From assembly GCF_019649055.1 (NCBI RefSeq), contig NW_026570575.1, forward strand, positions 1-38,717: a stretch of DNA of 38,717 nt, in the 5' to 3' direction. The notes under the pieces are model-generated. The model saw nothing but the letters and a program-made list of their open reading frames with translations. It did no database searches and was not told the origin of the DNA. The position numbers and the translations under genes are program-made. The DNA is from Paramacrobiotus metropolitanus. Lineage: Eukaryota > Tardigrada > Eutardigrada > Parachela > Macrobiotidae. Positions 1 through 10,349 of this stretch are shown here, piece by piece. The first letter of the stretch is position 1; every line of letters starts with the position of its first letter.

Positions 1-597
1 AGAACGAACTCATTCACTGATATAAGACGGGATGTGTCATTTCTTAAGTTTAAATTTTAGTGGCACTTATTCAGTGGCACCTAGACGAAATTTACTGTGT
101 AATCAGTTGAAATTTTAGTAACACCTAATTAGTCGCACCTAGTCCAAATTTATCGTGTTAATGAGCTGAAATTTTAGCTGCACCTAATTAGTGGCACCTA
201 GATGAAATTCACCGCGTAACGAGTTGAAATTTAGTGGCACCTAATTAGTGGCACCTAGACCGAATTTACCGTGTAATGTGTTGAACTTTAAAGCGCCTAT
301 TTAGTGGCAACTAGACGGGATTTACCGTGTAATGAGTTGCAGATTAGTGGCACCTAGACGAAATTAACCGTGTAATGAGTTAAAATTTTAGTTGCACCTA
401 ATTAGTGGCACCTAGACGAAATTTACCGTGTAATGAGTTGAAATTTTAGAGCGCCTATTTAGTGGCACCTAGACGGGATTTACCGTGTAACGAGTTGAAA
501 TTTTAGTAGCACCTAATTAGTGGCACCTAGAAGAAATTCACCGCGCAACGAGTTGAAATTTAGTGGCACCTAATTAGTAGCACCTAGACGAAATTAA
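1..597. repeat. Tandem array of a ~58-bp repeat (left array, runs off the window)
   Basis: About ten degenerate copies of a ~58-bp unit are visible. Each contains the landmarks TTAGTGGCACCTAGACG, AAATTTACCGTGTAATGAG and TTGAAATTTTAG. Units differ by substitutions and small indels. The array continues past the left edge of the window. The same unit occurs in the opposite orientation at about 3545-4525, so the two arrays form an inverted pair around the two genes at 0.65-3.5 kb. Long inverted repeats built from tandem units are known from foldback-type DNA transposons; here this is an inference, because element ends and target duplications cannot be seen. Confidence 0.9.
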
Positions 598-649
598 CTT
601 CTGGGTTCTGATATAAACTTTATTTTTAGATATAATTCCGTTTGAGCAG

Positions 650-1938
650 ATGACTGAGGAACAGCAAACGGCTACCGAGAAGAACAGAAAGAGATGTGCT
701 GAGCTGAAAAAATGCATTCGACGTGCATCCAAAGCTCACGCAGAATTCATCAACGTAACTCCTCTATTTGGTTTATTCGAAAAGTTTGGGTTTAAAAAAA
801 ACAAATGTTTGTTTTGGCGTAGAGTTTAAAGGTTATTCCACGTGCTGCAACGGTGGATGAGGCTACGTATGAAAATCGGGACACATCATCTTGTCAGGAA
901 AGGGTTTGTTTGAAGAACTCTGGTCGCAGTCTTAATGAGAACAATAAAAAAACCGTGGAGGCAAGTTCGGCGGCCAAGAGCGGCGACCGCTGTATCGCGA
1001 AAGAAATTGAAACATGGTAATAACTAATAAGCGGCACTATAAGTCCGACAGCACAACTACACTGACCGTTATTTGAACTAATGATTGGTTCTTTTGTAAT
1101 TTTAGGGTCGAAACATTTTTTAACGAATCTCCCAACACCAAAACGTCAAAAGCAGGAGTGCTGTTGTTCTTTAGAAGGTATGTTTGATTTTGCTATTTCT
1201 TCTTACTTTGAACGCAAAAGTTTTAAACACTTTAACCGCAAGTATTATTCAGATACGCAGAAGAAAATAATCTGCCTTATAATCCTAATTCGGCTGCTAC
1301 GTCGATCGGGATGCTTCTTAAGCACCGATTCAGCGTCAGCGGCCGCACTGACATCGGAGTTAGGACTGGAATCTATCGTTCTGGAGTTGGGTTAACGGAA
1401 GATGGCAAGAGGGAATTTCAACGACTGACAGGGAAGCCGTTAGAAACCATTTTGCCTAAAGTGCGGTACGTTAATCTACATTTATAGCAGAATTTGTAAG
1501 GAAAGACAATAAATCTGTCATAAAAAATTGAATATCTGCGCACGGTAGGTGTTCATGAAAACGTTATGCGTTGAAGTATTTATAATAATAAGAATTTTGT
1601 TTTAGTAACAGAGATCGGTCTAAACACATATAGCTCTGACGGGTTGCATAATGTTTACATGTCTTTTGTAATCTGGCCTCAGGAAATACAGCAAACGAAT
1701 GTCTCGCTCAAAGCTTGCCACCAGAAAGTCCAATCAAGTGATCGCGAAGCCGTCAGGTGAAGAGTAAATTTTAGTGCTAGCTATGAGTGGACAGTTGACA
1801 CTGTACTTACTACTTAATGTGTGTTTATTTTTTATGGCTACGTTTAAATTCTTGCTTGACATCTGATAATATTTTTTTCATGTGGCCGCTGAAGGATCCA
1901 GTGTGTTATCGGAAGAAGGCCGAGGTTCGGATGATTAG
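650..1938 (+). CDS. Six-exon accessory gene of the MULE element, function unknown
   Basis: No single long frame exists, but six open segments join with perfect phase at GT-AG sites: 650-754, 823-1016, 1106-1177, 1253-1465, 1683-1756 and 1895-1938. They give 233 residues. The N-terminus (MTEEQQTATEKNRKRCAELK) is charged. The longest exon encodes an LPYNPNSAATSIGMLLKHR region, and a basic stretch follows (RKYSKRMSRSKLATRKS), suggesting a nuclear or DNA-binding role. The frame is also open upstream of the ATG to an acceptor at 628-629, so a further 5' exon may lie beyond the array. The terminal TAG (1936-1938) sits inside an acidic tract, and the same frame stays open for 44 more codons to 2073, so this stop may be a nonsense mutation. 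The gene converges on the transposase, as mudrA and mudrB do in the maize MuDR element. I do not recognise the protein. Confidence 0.6.
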
Positions 1939-2073
1939 GATTTGGAAGAACAGCATGTCAGCGAAAGTGATGAGATTGGCGTTTTCGAGGCGATTTGGGA
2001 AGCTGTAAGCGTTATTTGGAAAGCGTTATTGTCATTGCCTTTGAAAACAAAACCTAACTCCCATAAGGCTTAG

Positions 2074-2440
2074 AATGTAATTTAATTTAATGTTGTGGAA
2101 ATTTAAGTCCGAGAAAGGCTGCACTACATGTCCAAGGGTTAATTAAGGCAAATGGCCCGGTACATTGTGACAAAAAGATAAGATACATAAAATAAAACTT
2201 TCCCTTTCGCGCACTCCGATTCACTTTTTTGTGGTACTTTATATCTTTCTAAAGCTAAATGATATGTGTACATTTATAATTGTTCTGAAAACCGTTTGCG
2301 CGCGCAACAACCGGTTGCCGAGATATGCCGTACTAAACTCGGCGAAAAGTTTAAATGCATTATTGTGTACCAAAAGTCTGGTTATTACCCGATCATTTTG
2401 AGACTTTGCAGTAAAGGACACACAGCCATGTAGTCGAAAG
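2074..2440. other. Space between the convergent 3' ends of the two MULE genes
   Basis: This stretch holds no convincing gene of its own. On the minus strand, reading frames that follow the transposase stop are short and lack recognisable motifs; they may be degraded transposase C-terminus or 3' untranslated sequence. Confidence 0.5.
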
Positions 2441-5251
2441 TTAACCAATTTCAGGTTTATAGCATTTATAGCAAAAGTGATTCGGATTGCGCAAAAGCGA
2501 GAGCCTTCTCATTGCCGAAACCGCATTATCCATGCATTCCTTGTTGTGAGCATACATTATGTCTCGAAATTTCTGTTTTACGGACCGCAGTGATTTCAAA
2601 CGGCGATCAAGCCATTGATTGACATTTTTCCGGGCATGCCAAATGCAAAGAATTTTCTGTGCGGCATTTCCAAAAATGTTCTTCCATGCATTATAAAATG
2701 CGTTAGCGTCATCTGATAAAAACCATTGTACGTTCTTGCTTTTCAGTTGGCCTTCGAGAGCTTTGAACAAATGAGTCACAGAAATCTCGTCCTCGTGGTT
2801 GCTTATGCAGTGTGCAACAACAATTCCCCGCTGCTTGTCGTCCAGTGCCACTAAGGTGATTAGCTTAAATTCAGGGCGTCCGGTAATTCCATGCGTACCA
2901 TCGATGCATACACTCCGACAGCTAAGGTTACTTAGCTGTTTTTTCTGAATATCCGTCTGCACAATCAAAATAAAATGCGAGTCTTTTATTTCCGGATATA
3001 GACCCGATTGTTCCCCAAAATTTTTGAAAAAAAGTATAGACTTTTCTTCGTCCGGTAGCGAGGATTGTCGTGCAGCTTCAAGAGCAATACTGGAAAGATC
3101 GTCGGGGTCAGTGGAATGGTAATCCAAACCGTACTCACGCCGGACATTATATACGTCTTGAAGGGTCAAAAAAGCCAGTCTGTGAGGAAGTCCAGCTGTC
3201 AACATAAACAAATCTACTCAAGAAAATGTATCAGATACAATGCGACTTTTACGTTTAATGCAATTTACAGTTCTGATAGTTCTGAAAAGCTGATCGTCTA
3301 AGATCGCGAACAATTTTCCGGGGTGGAACGCCCAAATTTATTCGTGCTGCAATTTCTTGTCTTATGCTGTCCGGAATTTTTTGTTGTGCAACATCCTCGG
3401 CTGGCTCGTGACCATAATGATCCAAGCATCCACGAATGCTCACTCCGCTTCCGCTACGGTACAGCTGCGAGAAAACGTAGGATAGGTCAATAGGATAGGT
3501 CAAATTTAAGCAAAAGCTTGTTACAAATGTTATTTACTAGCTGTTTTTGATATTTCAAATTTTATTAAGAACTGTAAATTTGGAGCACGCGCTGCTAATT
3601 AAGTGCATCTGATATTTCAACTTAATAAACGGTAAATCTAGCCCTGGTGCTGTTAAGTAAGTTTTGCTATTATTTAATTCGAAAACTGCAGAATCCGTCC
3701 AGATGCCACTTATTAAGCGCTACTGAAATTTGAAGCAAATACACCGCCAATTATGCGCCCATTTCTAATTTGATGCCACAAATATTTAACTCCATGTTAC
3801 GCTATGCTGCTTGCAGTATGTTTTGCTGCAAATTTTTCTAGGTGTTACTAAATAGATACTACTAATTTATAACTCATAAAACAGCAGAATTCGTCCAGGT
3901 GTCACTAATTAGGTGCCTCTAAATTTCACCTCATTGCACGGTAACATTCCTCTAGGTGTCACTAATTAGGTGCAACTAAAATTTCAGCTCATTATACTGT
4001 AAAGTCCGTCCAGGTGCCACTAATCAGGTGTCACTAAAATTTTAGCTCATTAAATGGTAAATTGTGTCTAGGTGCCACTAATTAGGTGCCACTAATTTTC
4101 AACTCATTGCACGGTAACAGTCTTCTAGGTGTCACTAATTAGGTGCAACTAAAATTTCAGCTCATTATACGGTAAAGTCCGTTTAGGTGTCACTAATTAG
4201 GTGCAACTAAAATTTCAGCTCATGACACGGTAAATTTCTTCTAGGTGCCACTAATTAGGTGCAACTAATTTGCAACTCATTACACGGTAAATCTCGTCTA
4301 GGCGTCACTAACTAGGTGTAACTAAAATTTCAGCTCATTACAGGGTAAATCTTGTCTAGGTGTCACTAATTAGGTGCTACTAAAATTTCAGCTCATTACA
4401 CCGTAAATTTTGTCTAGGTGCCACTAATTATGTGCCACTAATTTGCAACTCATTGCATGGTAACAGTCTTCTAGGTGCCACTAATTAGGTGCAACTAAAA
4501 CTTCAACTCAAAGCATGGTAAATTTTGCATAAGCGCTAAGTCCTGTAATACAAATTACAAACTAAGCATAAATGTTCTGCTTACAAAATGCTTTCAAAGT
4601 TTCCTATAAATATTTCAGAAAATTTCTTTTAGATGCTGTAGCTCTAAGTTTGGATATTCTGATCACTGTAATGGTGGTGTACCTTGAAGAATGCTGAACA
4701 CCGGAAAGTTAACGTGGCTGAAGATACTTCAGCTTCCGTTCTGGGACTGCGGAAGCACAGATAGGTTTGCCATGTCACATCCTTTGACTTGGTAGCGCCA
4801 GCATACTTATTGAACTGGGAATATGTATACTCTTGAGTTGCTAGCTTCCAGTTATTAAACTCCTCTTCTCCAGCAAAACTTTGATCAATATTTCGATGTT
4901 CAAGTCCATGCATTTTGGCGAGATGCTGAACGAATTGGCCCATGTGCCGATACCGAAAATCGCAGCTAGGTTCGTTGCATACACACACCGAAGCCGTTCC
5001 TGGCGCTAACGTAAAAGCAGTCATCAAAGCTTGCAATAGTACTTAATGCAATGGCAGAAGTCAATTGCCTTTCATACAGATTATTTTAACCCGTTTTTAC
5101 CTTGTGCAGAGGGTTCTGGATGTTTGTGATGTTGACGCAGATGTCTTTTTAAGCTTTTAGCACAGCTGTAACTTCGTACTTCTCCGGAAGTCTCACAAAT
5201 TTCACAGGCATACCTTTGACCAGACACAATACTTTTTTGCTTGGGTTTCAT
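2441..5251 (-). CDS. MULE-type transposase, four exons, probably lacking the C-terminal catalytic Glu
   Basis: Exons in reading order are 5251-5101, 5029-4683, 3464-3269 and 3195-2441; all junctions are GT-AG and in phase (482 residues). Exon 1 has a C2H2 finger (CEIC...HLRQHH). Exon 2 has a second finger (CNEPSCDFRYRHMGQFVQHL) and the MULE N-terminal segment ending CFRSP...CSAFFK, which continues in exon 3 as LYRSGSG...CLDHYGHE. Exon 4 carries the DDE core: CIDGTHG (first Asp), LSDDANAFYNAW (second Asp) and CIWHARKN. The third acidic residue, usually in an E.FH context further on, is not found before the stop, so the protein looks truncated. Intron 2 (3465-4682) contains the right tandem array. 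In this family the enzyme cuts and moves DNA in the nucleus. Exon 3 to 4 uses a less certain donor (GTAAAT). Confidence 0.75.
3545..4525. repeat. Tandem array of the same ~58-bp repeat, inverted (right array)
   Basis: About 16-17 units match the reverse complement of the array at 1-597; landmarks are TAGGTGCCACTAATTAGGTG, TTTCAGCTCATTACACGG and TAAATTTCGTCTAGGTG. Units at 3545-3850 are much more diverged than those at 3950-4500, so decay or turnover is graded along the array. The whole array lies within intron 2 of the transposase gene (3465-4682). Confidence 0.9.
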
Positions 5252-5543
5252 GATTTGACAACAGTGAAAGCGATTATGCACCAGTAATATACGAAATTGT
5301 GACACCACCACACATAGTTATACTCAGATTATAGAGTTAGGTTCTTCGAGAATTTCCACGTTCTCACGATGTGCTAACCTGAGAAGTTGGACTTAGAAAA
5401 CTTTCGCGGAACACAATTTCCACTTCCATGGTTAACAGTGTAACTGAAAAAAAACTGATAATATTGGTGGTGTTTTGCAATTTTTATTGGTTGTGCTGTT
5501 CAGGGATTCTGGCCAATGAGCGCAATGTTCCCGCACTAGTGAT

Positions 5544-6331
5544 TAGAGATGTGCTATCTAAAATTAGTCGACTAATTAACGGTTAACTTCGGTTAACCTG
5601 ACCAAAACTAAAAAAATTAGTTTAACAAACTTTAGTAACTAAAAAGTTTAGTCAGAAAGTTTTTAGTGACTAAATATTTTAGTCAAGTCGATTTTAGTTA
5701 CTACTCGTATATTTCCACGGTTAACCGGTTAATCGCAATTGTGAGGTTAGTGCAGCGACAAACCAAGCCCAAATGTACAAAATAAATTTGTTGGTGTATT
5801 ACACACCTTCCCTGTACTCGGTATTTCTCTGATACTCGCCTAAAGTAAGACCACATGGCGAAACTACGGGTGGATGACTCCAGCAGTACAAGGGGATTTG
5901 TGAAACATGTTGATTTACGGCTATAAATCCCAGTGTCTGAGTGAGCCGGACTAAATACTGACTGACTGCACATACAATGTCATGCACTACTAGTATCCTT
6001 CAATCGAGGAACACATTTTTAAAGACAAATTTATTGGTTCTCATCAGTGAAATAAATTTTGATTCCGTGTGCGCAACAAAGTTTTACAAACGACAATAGC
6101 CTGGACGCAGTGAATTACACTCTTTTTGAAAGCGGAAAAATTTATTTTTAGTCTCGGTTAACTTTGGTTAACCGGTTAAAAATTTTAACCAACTTGTGGT
6201 TAACCGCTAAGAAATTTAGTCGCCAACGTTTAGTTGACTAAAAGTTTTAACCAAGTCAGTTTTAGCAACTAAAACTTTTAACCGAGTTTTAGTTTAGTTT
6301 AGTTTAGCCAGTTTTAGTTTGCCCATCTCTG
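5544..6331. mobile_element. Non-autonomous hAT-type element (788 bp) with 8-bp target duplication
   Basis: The ends are imperfect inverted repeats. The left end starts TAGAGATGTGC, and the right end read inward starts CAGAGATGGGC, a form typical of animal hAT elements. The element is flanked by identical 8-bp copies of CTAGTGAT at 5536-5543 and 6332-6339, the hAT hallmark. Both arms are rich in GGTTAACC and TTTTAGTT units, including a short (TTTAG)n run near 6290. Reading frames inside are short and show no transposase motif. Confidence 0.88.
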
Positions 6332-6344
6332 CTAGTGATGAAGG

Positions 6345-6600
6345 TGTAACAGTAAATTGCTGTCCTACCCCATGGACGGGCTGATACGTTAAATTCAAGC
6401 ATACCGCTCATGAAGGCAGTTACTTGAGCACCAACTGGTTTCGGAGTTCTTTCCGATTTTCCTGATTGGCTGTTGCAATGTTCCGTAGACTTTGTATAGT
6501 AAGGTTTCCCAGAGTTTTCTTCAAAATGTATTCGCTTTTTCAGATCAAACTAATTTTGTAAAAACCTACCAAATTAGGGCTATCGAATAATATATAGAGC
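6345..6600 (+). pseudogene. Decayed coding-like relic, homologous to 15715-15965
   Basis: This segment matches the minus strand at 15965-15715 over roughly 200 bp. It includes a near-exact core (TGGCTGTTGCAATGTTCCGT), and the two share the peptide LAVAMFRRLC followed by F..VFFK and QI.LIL. Here the frame is broken by stops. The family is not recognised. The hAT MITE ends just upstream, at 6339, and may have landed in this repeat. Confidence 0.5.
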
Positions 6601-6903
6601 TAAAAGATTGATCCATTGGGTCGCTCGGGATGGATGCGATGGCCACACCTCCTCTTAATCTTTTATAACCTGTTCAAGAACGAGTAACTCCGTTATTTCC
6701 ATTTACTTTCATTTCGACAAATTATGTCCGATCCGGAATTATTACAATCTGATCCACACGTGGACTGTAATTCACGATATTGTATGCTTAGAGCATTCGC
6801 CTTTTCGGTGTCAGAGACCGCGGTTCGGCCGTTGAGTAGATTTAGCGGCGGTATGCCACAGCGGTCGGAAGTTGATTTTACATATCGCCAAAATTTTGCT
6901 GGA
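6601..6903. other. No gene recognised
   Basis: The only open frame (6724-6942, plus strand, 72 codons) has no recognisable motif or splice signal and overlaps the LINE remnant, so it is not called. Confidence 0.5.
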
Positions 6904-7880
6904 TTATTTCGGTGCGATAACGCAACGTTCAGTTATTTTTGAGCATTCAAATTTCTTTACTAAGCGATCGCATTGCTTGGACAGAGATTTCCATTTCTCT
7001 TTAAGAGGATCTTCAAGTGGCTGCTCTGCTTGACGGTAAATTCTGAACGCTCCATCACAAGCTTTTACTAACTTCTTGATATTAGACGGATACGTGACCT
7101 TTCCAGTTCGAATAACAACAGTACGGTATTCGAAGCATAGACTGGCTGCTTGAATGAAAACTTGTTCAAAAACTGATGCTCGACTGTTACTATCATGATT
7201 ACAAAATAAAGAATTCCAATCGGTATTATTCAAAACATTACAAAAATTACCAATATTATTTTTGTCGATTTTCCACTTTTTTATCTTTTGATTTTTTATC
7301 CTGAATGTTTTGGTAATTAGTGTAAACTGAAAACCCACGTGATCATTTGTGCAGGAGGGCGGAGATATTGCTTCAGCTGGTTCAAATAAACTTTTTCCAT
7401 CAAGCAAACAAAGGTCGAGGCAGTTGTTCATTCTGGTAGGAAAATCATTCTGGTAGGAAAATCGATAAATAACAGGTCACAACTGGCGCTAGTGGATCCT
7501 GTTCCGCGTTGCCAGTCAATGTCGCGAAAATTAAAGTCACCCATCAGCACACTCTTTGAAAGCATATTCGGAGTAAGCTTATTGCGCAGGTGTTCGGTAA
7601 GCATAGGCACAACTTGTTGGCATTTGTCAGGTGGAGCGTAGAGAACAATGAATATCCGGTTTAAAATTTTCGATTCAACAAACAGAGCTTCGACAGAAGG
7701 AATCTCTAGGTCATCACGTCGATAACCTTTATAACTTCTACGAATAATGAGTGCTACACCACCACCGATCTTGCCAATTGGTTTACGAAAAACATTAAAC
7801 GATCGTAGATCAGCGAAAACACAGTCTTCCTCCGGTTCTTCACACTTTTTGAAAGTTTCGGTCACCCAGTACTGAAAATG
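6904..7880 (-). pseudogene. LINE endonuclease segment (inverted 5' part of a non-LTR element), frameshifted
   Basis: Read on the minus strand, 7907-7428 encodes an APE-type endonuclease: VTETF, GGGVALIIRR, an FIVLYAPP segment and GDFNFRDIDW are recognisable. The domain continues in another frame at 7431-6904 as NNCLDLCLLDG...PPSCTNDHVGFQF (the usual SDH is NDH), followed by the linker that normally precedes reverse transcriptase. The frame break coincides with a 17-bp tandem duplication at about 7430-7463. The enzyme would nick target DNA to prime reverse transcription; this copy is dead. It abuts, head to head, the 3' end of a LINE on the plus strand. Confidence 0.82.
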
Positions 7881-8578
7881 TCTAGTGATATCATTGAAAA
7901 GTGCCAAGTTAGCTTTGTGAAAAGCATTCGTCTCGGAAGTAATTTGTCGGATTACGAAGAACGTTTAAAGGAACTAAAATGGGATAGCCTCAAGTTACGC
8001 CGTGTAAAGAAAGCGCTTGTTTTTGTGTATAAATTATGGTTTTGTAAAGTCCCGCTAGGAAATTTTTGTTTTGTAAAGTTTGTCGGTTCGGCTGCTGCGC
8101 TTTAAGCTGTTGCAGGTAGTACTCGTCACTGCATTTATATGACGCTCCATCCTCACCCAATAATGCCGGCTCCAACATCGGTATGCGGAACTACTGTGAC
8201 TGCTGTCCATGGATCGCACGTGGAGCAACTTGCGACCTTGTGGAATGAGCTTCCTTTACCTCCAGAATCCTATAAGTCCCTCTGTGCGTTCCAGAAGGCA
8301 CTCGACGACGTGGATTGGATGAAACTTACGTGGATTAAGAAGCATCCTCTGTGGATTAAGAATCACCCTCAGTTTGCCGCCTGAATTATGTGTGCTGTTG
8401 TTGTTGTTTCGTTAAATTTCAGCTGAAACTGACTGTACAGGCTGCAAGTGATGTCTGTAAAATCCGTTTGATCTTGGATACAACATCCTTCTTTTGCACG
8501 AAAATTTCTGTTTGTTTTCCAATTTCTCTGTCTTAGCTTAAAGGGGGCAATGTTCCGTAGCAAAGGACAATAAATTCC

Positions 8579-8615
<37 letters not shown>
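7881..8615 (+). mobile_element. LINE 3' end: reverse-transcriptase C-terminus, 3' UTR and (TTA)n tail
   Basis: Plus-strand frame 7881-8384 matches the C-terminal end of many LINE reverse transcriptases: DYEERLKELKWDSLKLRRVK, then FVYKLWF, and later ATLWNELPLPPES with FQKAL. One in-frame stop (TAA 8103-8105) interrupts it. About 195 bp of untranslated sequence follow, ending in a trinucleotide tail at 8579-8615. The upstream neighbour is the endonuclease part of a similar element on the opposite strand, the layout that twin priming produces. Confidence 0.8.
8579..8615. repeat. (TTA)n microsatellite, probable LINE tail
   Basis: About twelve perfect TTA units follow the LINE 3' region. Several non-LTR families end in simple trinucleotide runs rather than poly(A). 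Confidence 0.85.
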
Positions 8616-8616
<1 letters not shown>

Positions 8617-9131
8617 TTTCCACGACCGGATACTACTACCACTGAACACGTCACTCGGACTGCGTACAGTACACATTATCTACATTAAGTCCGATGACCA
8701 GTTGTCCAAGACATAAGCAGAAGCAGTACTTACCTATACATAAGAAGTGACCAACTATTGCGAAATACCCAAGTAGCACTTACGTAATGGTGCATATCAG
8801 TACTTTTTTGTTTAAAAATTTCCCTTGACCACTGGTCATCTCGATGACCACCACAGTGCACCCATCTTGAAGTACTCATCTATCGACTATTGTTTAGCTA
8901 TTAACATATTCTATGCAATTTGTTTATCAGTTGTTATAAACGGCAGTGGATAACATGTCGGCGCAACATGGTAACCATGCGTGTTAGGCCGACATGGTCA
9001 TCTCCTGCTTGACCTATGGTCGCTAAAATTTTGAAAAAATTATTTTTCTCTTAACTGAATTTTTTTGTCCCAGACTGCCAATTTTCAGAACTGTAGTCCC
9101 ATCCCTTCTAGTACCCGGTTTTCCTGGGTTA
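8616..9131. other. No gene; contains a dispersed sequence shared with about 31.1 kb
   Basis: No coding frame is supported. The motif CATGCGTGTTAGGCCGACAT (8977-8996) recurs in inverted orientation, with one change, at about 31093-31117. GACCA/TGGTC words are frequent in both regions, suggesting remnants of one repeat family. Confidence 0.5.
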
Positions 9132-9275
9132 ATATATTCTTATGCGCTTTTCAACCGGGTGCGCCGCAGTTTACGTGACCGTGGTTCATTTGCTCGGTCA
9201 TTTGGATGTTGTCTTTGATCTTCTGCGCCGACGAGAGATCGTACGAATTAATGAGCAAAGACTGGCCCGCTTTGA
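9132..9275 (+). pseudogene. Relic Z: 3' end of exon 2 of the membrane-protein family
   Basis: The sequence aligns by eye, at roughly 80 percent, with the 3' end of copy E, including CGGTCATTTGGATG followed by TGTCTTTGATCTTCTG, and encodes VVFDLLRRREIV. It carries the same 7-bp deletion as copy E relative to A, B, C and F. No other part of the gene was found upstream, so only the final part of exon 2 survives. Confidence 0.75.
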
Positions 9276-9714
9276 CGTTTTGATAAGCTACTCCATAATA
9301 TTATTAAACTATGTAGTAATATTACTATTTAGTAATTAATATTACTATTTAGTAATATTATGGCTACTCGTATAATTCGAATTCCATCATCCGTGACGTG
9401 CCTTCAGTTTTGCAATCTAACTTTCGACCGTTCAACTGTTTTTCCTATCTAAAATTTTGTTTGTTTATATATATTCGTAAGCTTTTTTTGCACGCGTTCC
9501 TGCTTTTACATATTGATAACGCGTGGGGTAGCGATATGGCTGATAAAAATTAGTTTTTGAACAGTGCACAGTGGGCGCTGGCTAGTTTATGGTGGAATCC
9601 AGGTTATGGATGAATAAAATTCCTTCTACCGACACAAGGTCGACTATCTCGAGGGCGACGGCAAGAACACATAAGAAAACATAACACGTAAGAAACTTAA
9701 GAAACTACGACGGT
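9276..9714. other. Intergenic, with an AT-rich short tandem repeat
   Basis: At about 9312-9361 the word TAATATTACTATTTAGTAAT is present twice in tandem and is partly self-complementary. Nothing else is recognised before the candidate gene that ends at 9715. Confidence 0.6.
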
Positions 9715-10349
9715 TTAGCCAAGCGGTATCTTGATGTCGTAACGGGTTGGCAGCATTTCTGTTTGGCGTAGTGACGGTCGACAAAATTCATCGAAGAAAC
9801 AGCGGACCACCGTGGCATCCATAGGCTCCGAGGTGGTTTCTCTAGGCACATTGATTCTCAGAACATCGAACTCGGCTTCGATAAACACTGTACGGCTGGC
9901 GCCTTGATCCTGCCGTTCTTTAGACTCCGGGCGGCAAATTATGGGAATGTGTCCTCAGTGGCCACAATCGAGCGCGGCCAACATCTCTGGCCCAACAGCA
10001 CGCCTATCGGTGGACCAAGCGGTCACGCGATAGTTCTATGGACTCCTTTCCGTCGGCTCACCCGCTGCCGCTGGTGTCACCCGCCCGCCGCGCATTGTAC
10101 CCTGTAGTGGCAGTGATGTCACGAGAGTGTGCTGTACGCTGTGGCATCTGTAGTGTTATCCTTCTAGCATGGTAACTGATGTAGCAGTGGCGATCCACCA
10201 CCTCTAGTCGTGACCGGTTGCCATTAAATTTTCAAGATTTTAAATAAATGATCAGAACATGGAATCACATGCGAGTTACACGGTGTAACTTACACCGCAA
10301 CATATACTACCATTATACCATAGACAGTCAAGCAGCAGAGAAATTTCAT
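9715..10349 (-). CDS. Candidate small secreted protein, three exons
   Basis: Proposed exons are 10349-10294, 10147-10062 and 9953-9715; all joins are GT-AG and in phase (126 residues). Exon 1 encodes a signal-peptide-like start (MKFLCCLTVYGIMVVYVAV) and ends at a strong donor (GTAAGT). The last exon is open for 79 codons and looks coding (FDVLRINVPRETTSEPMDA, then VVRCFFDEFCRPSL), ending at TAA 9715-9717. Four cysteines lie after the predicted leader. The family is unknown. The acceptor at 9954-9955 has a weak pyrimidine tract, so the exact start of exon 3 is uncertain. It lies between relic Z and copy A. Confidence 0.42.

Noticed and set aside
1-4525. Regular repeats as a CRISPR array
   Set aside because: Units are contiguous tandem copies without unique spacers, and the genes are spliced eukaryotic ones.
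8369-8623. Minus-strand frame with a run of twelve Asn codons
   Set aside because: The Asn run is the translated (TTA)n microsatellite at the LINE tail; the rest has no motif.
9700-9780. Possible tRNA (AGCCAAGCGGT resembles an A box)
   Set aside because: No B box (GGTTCGA-type) or cloverleaf pairing follows at the right distance.
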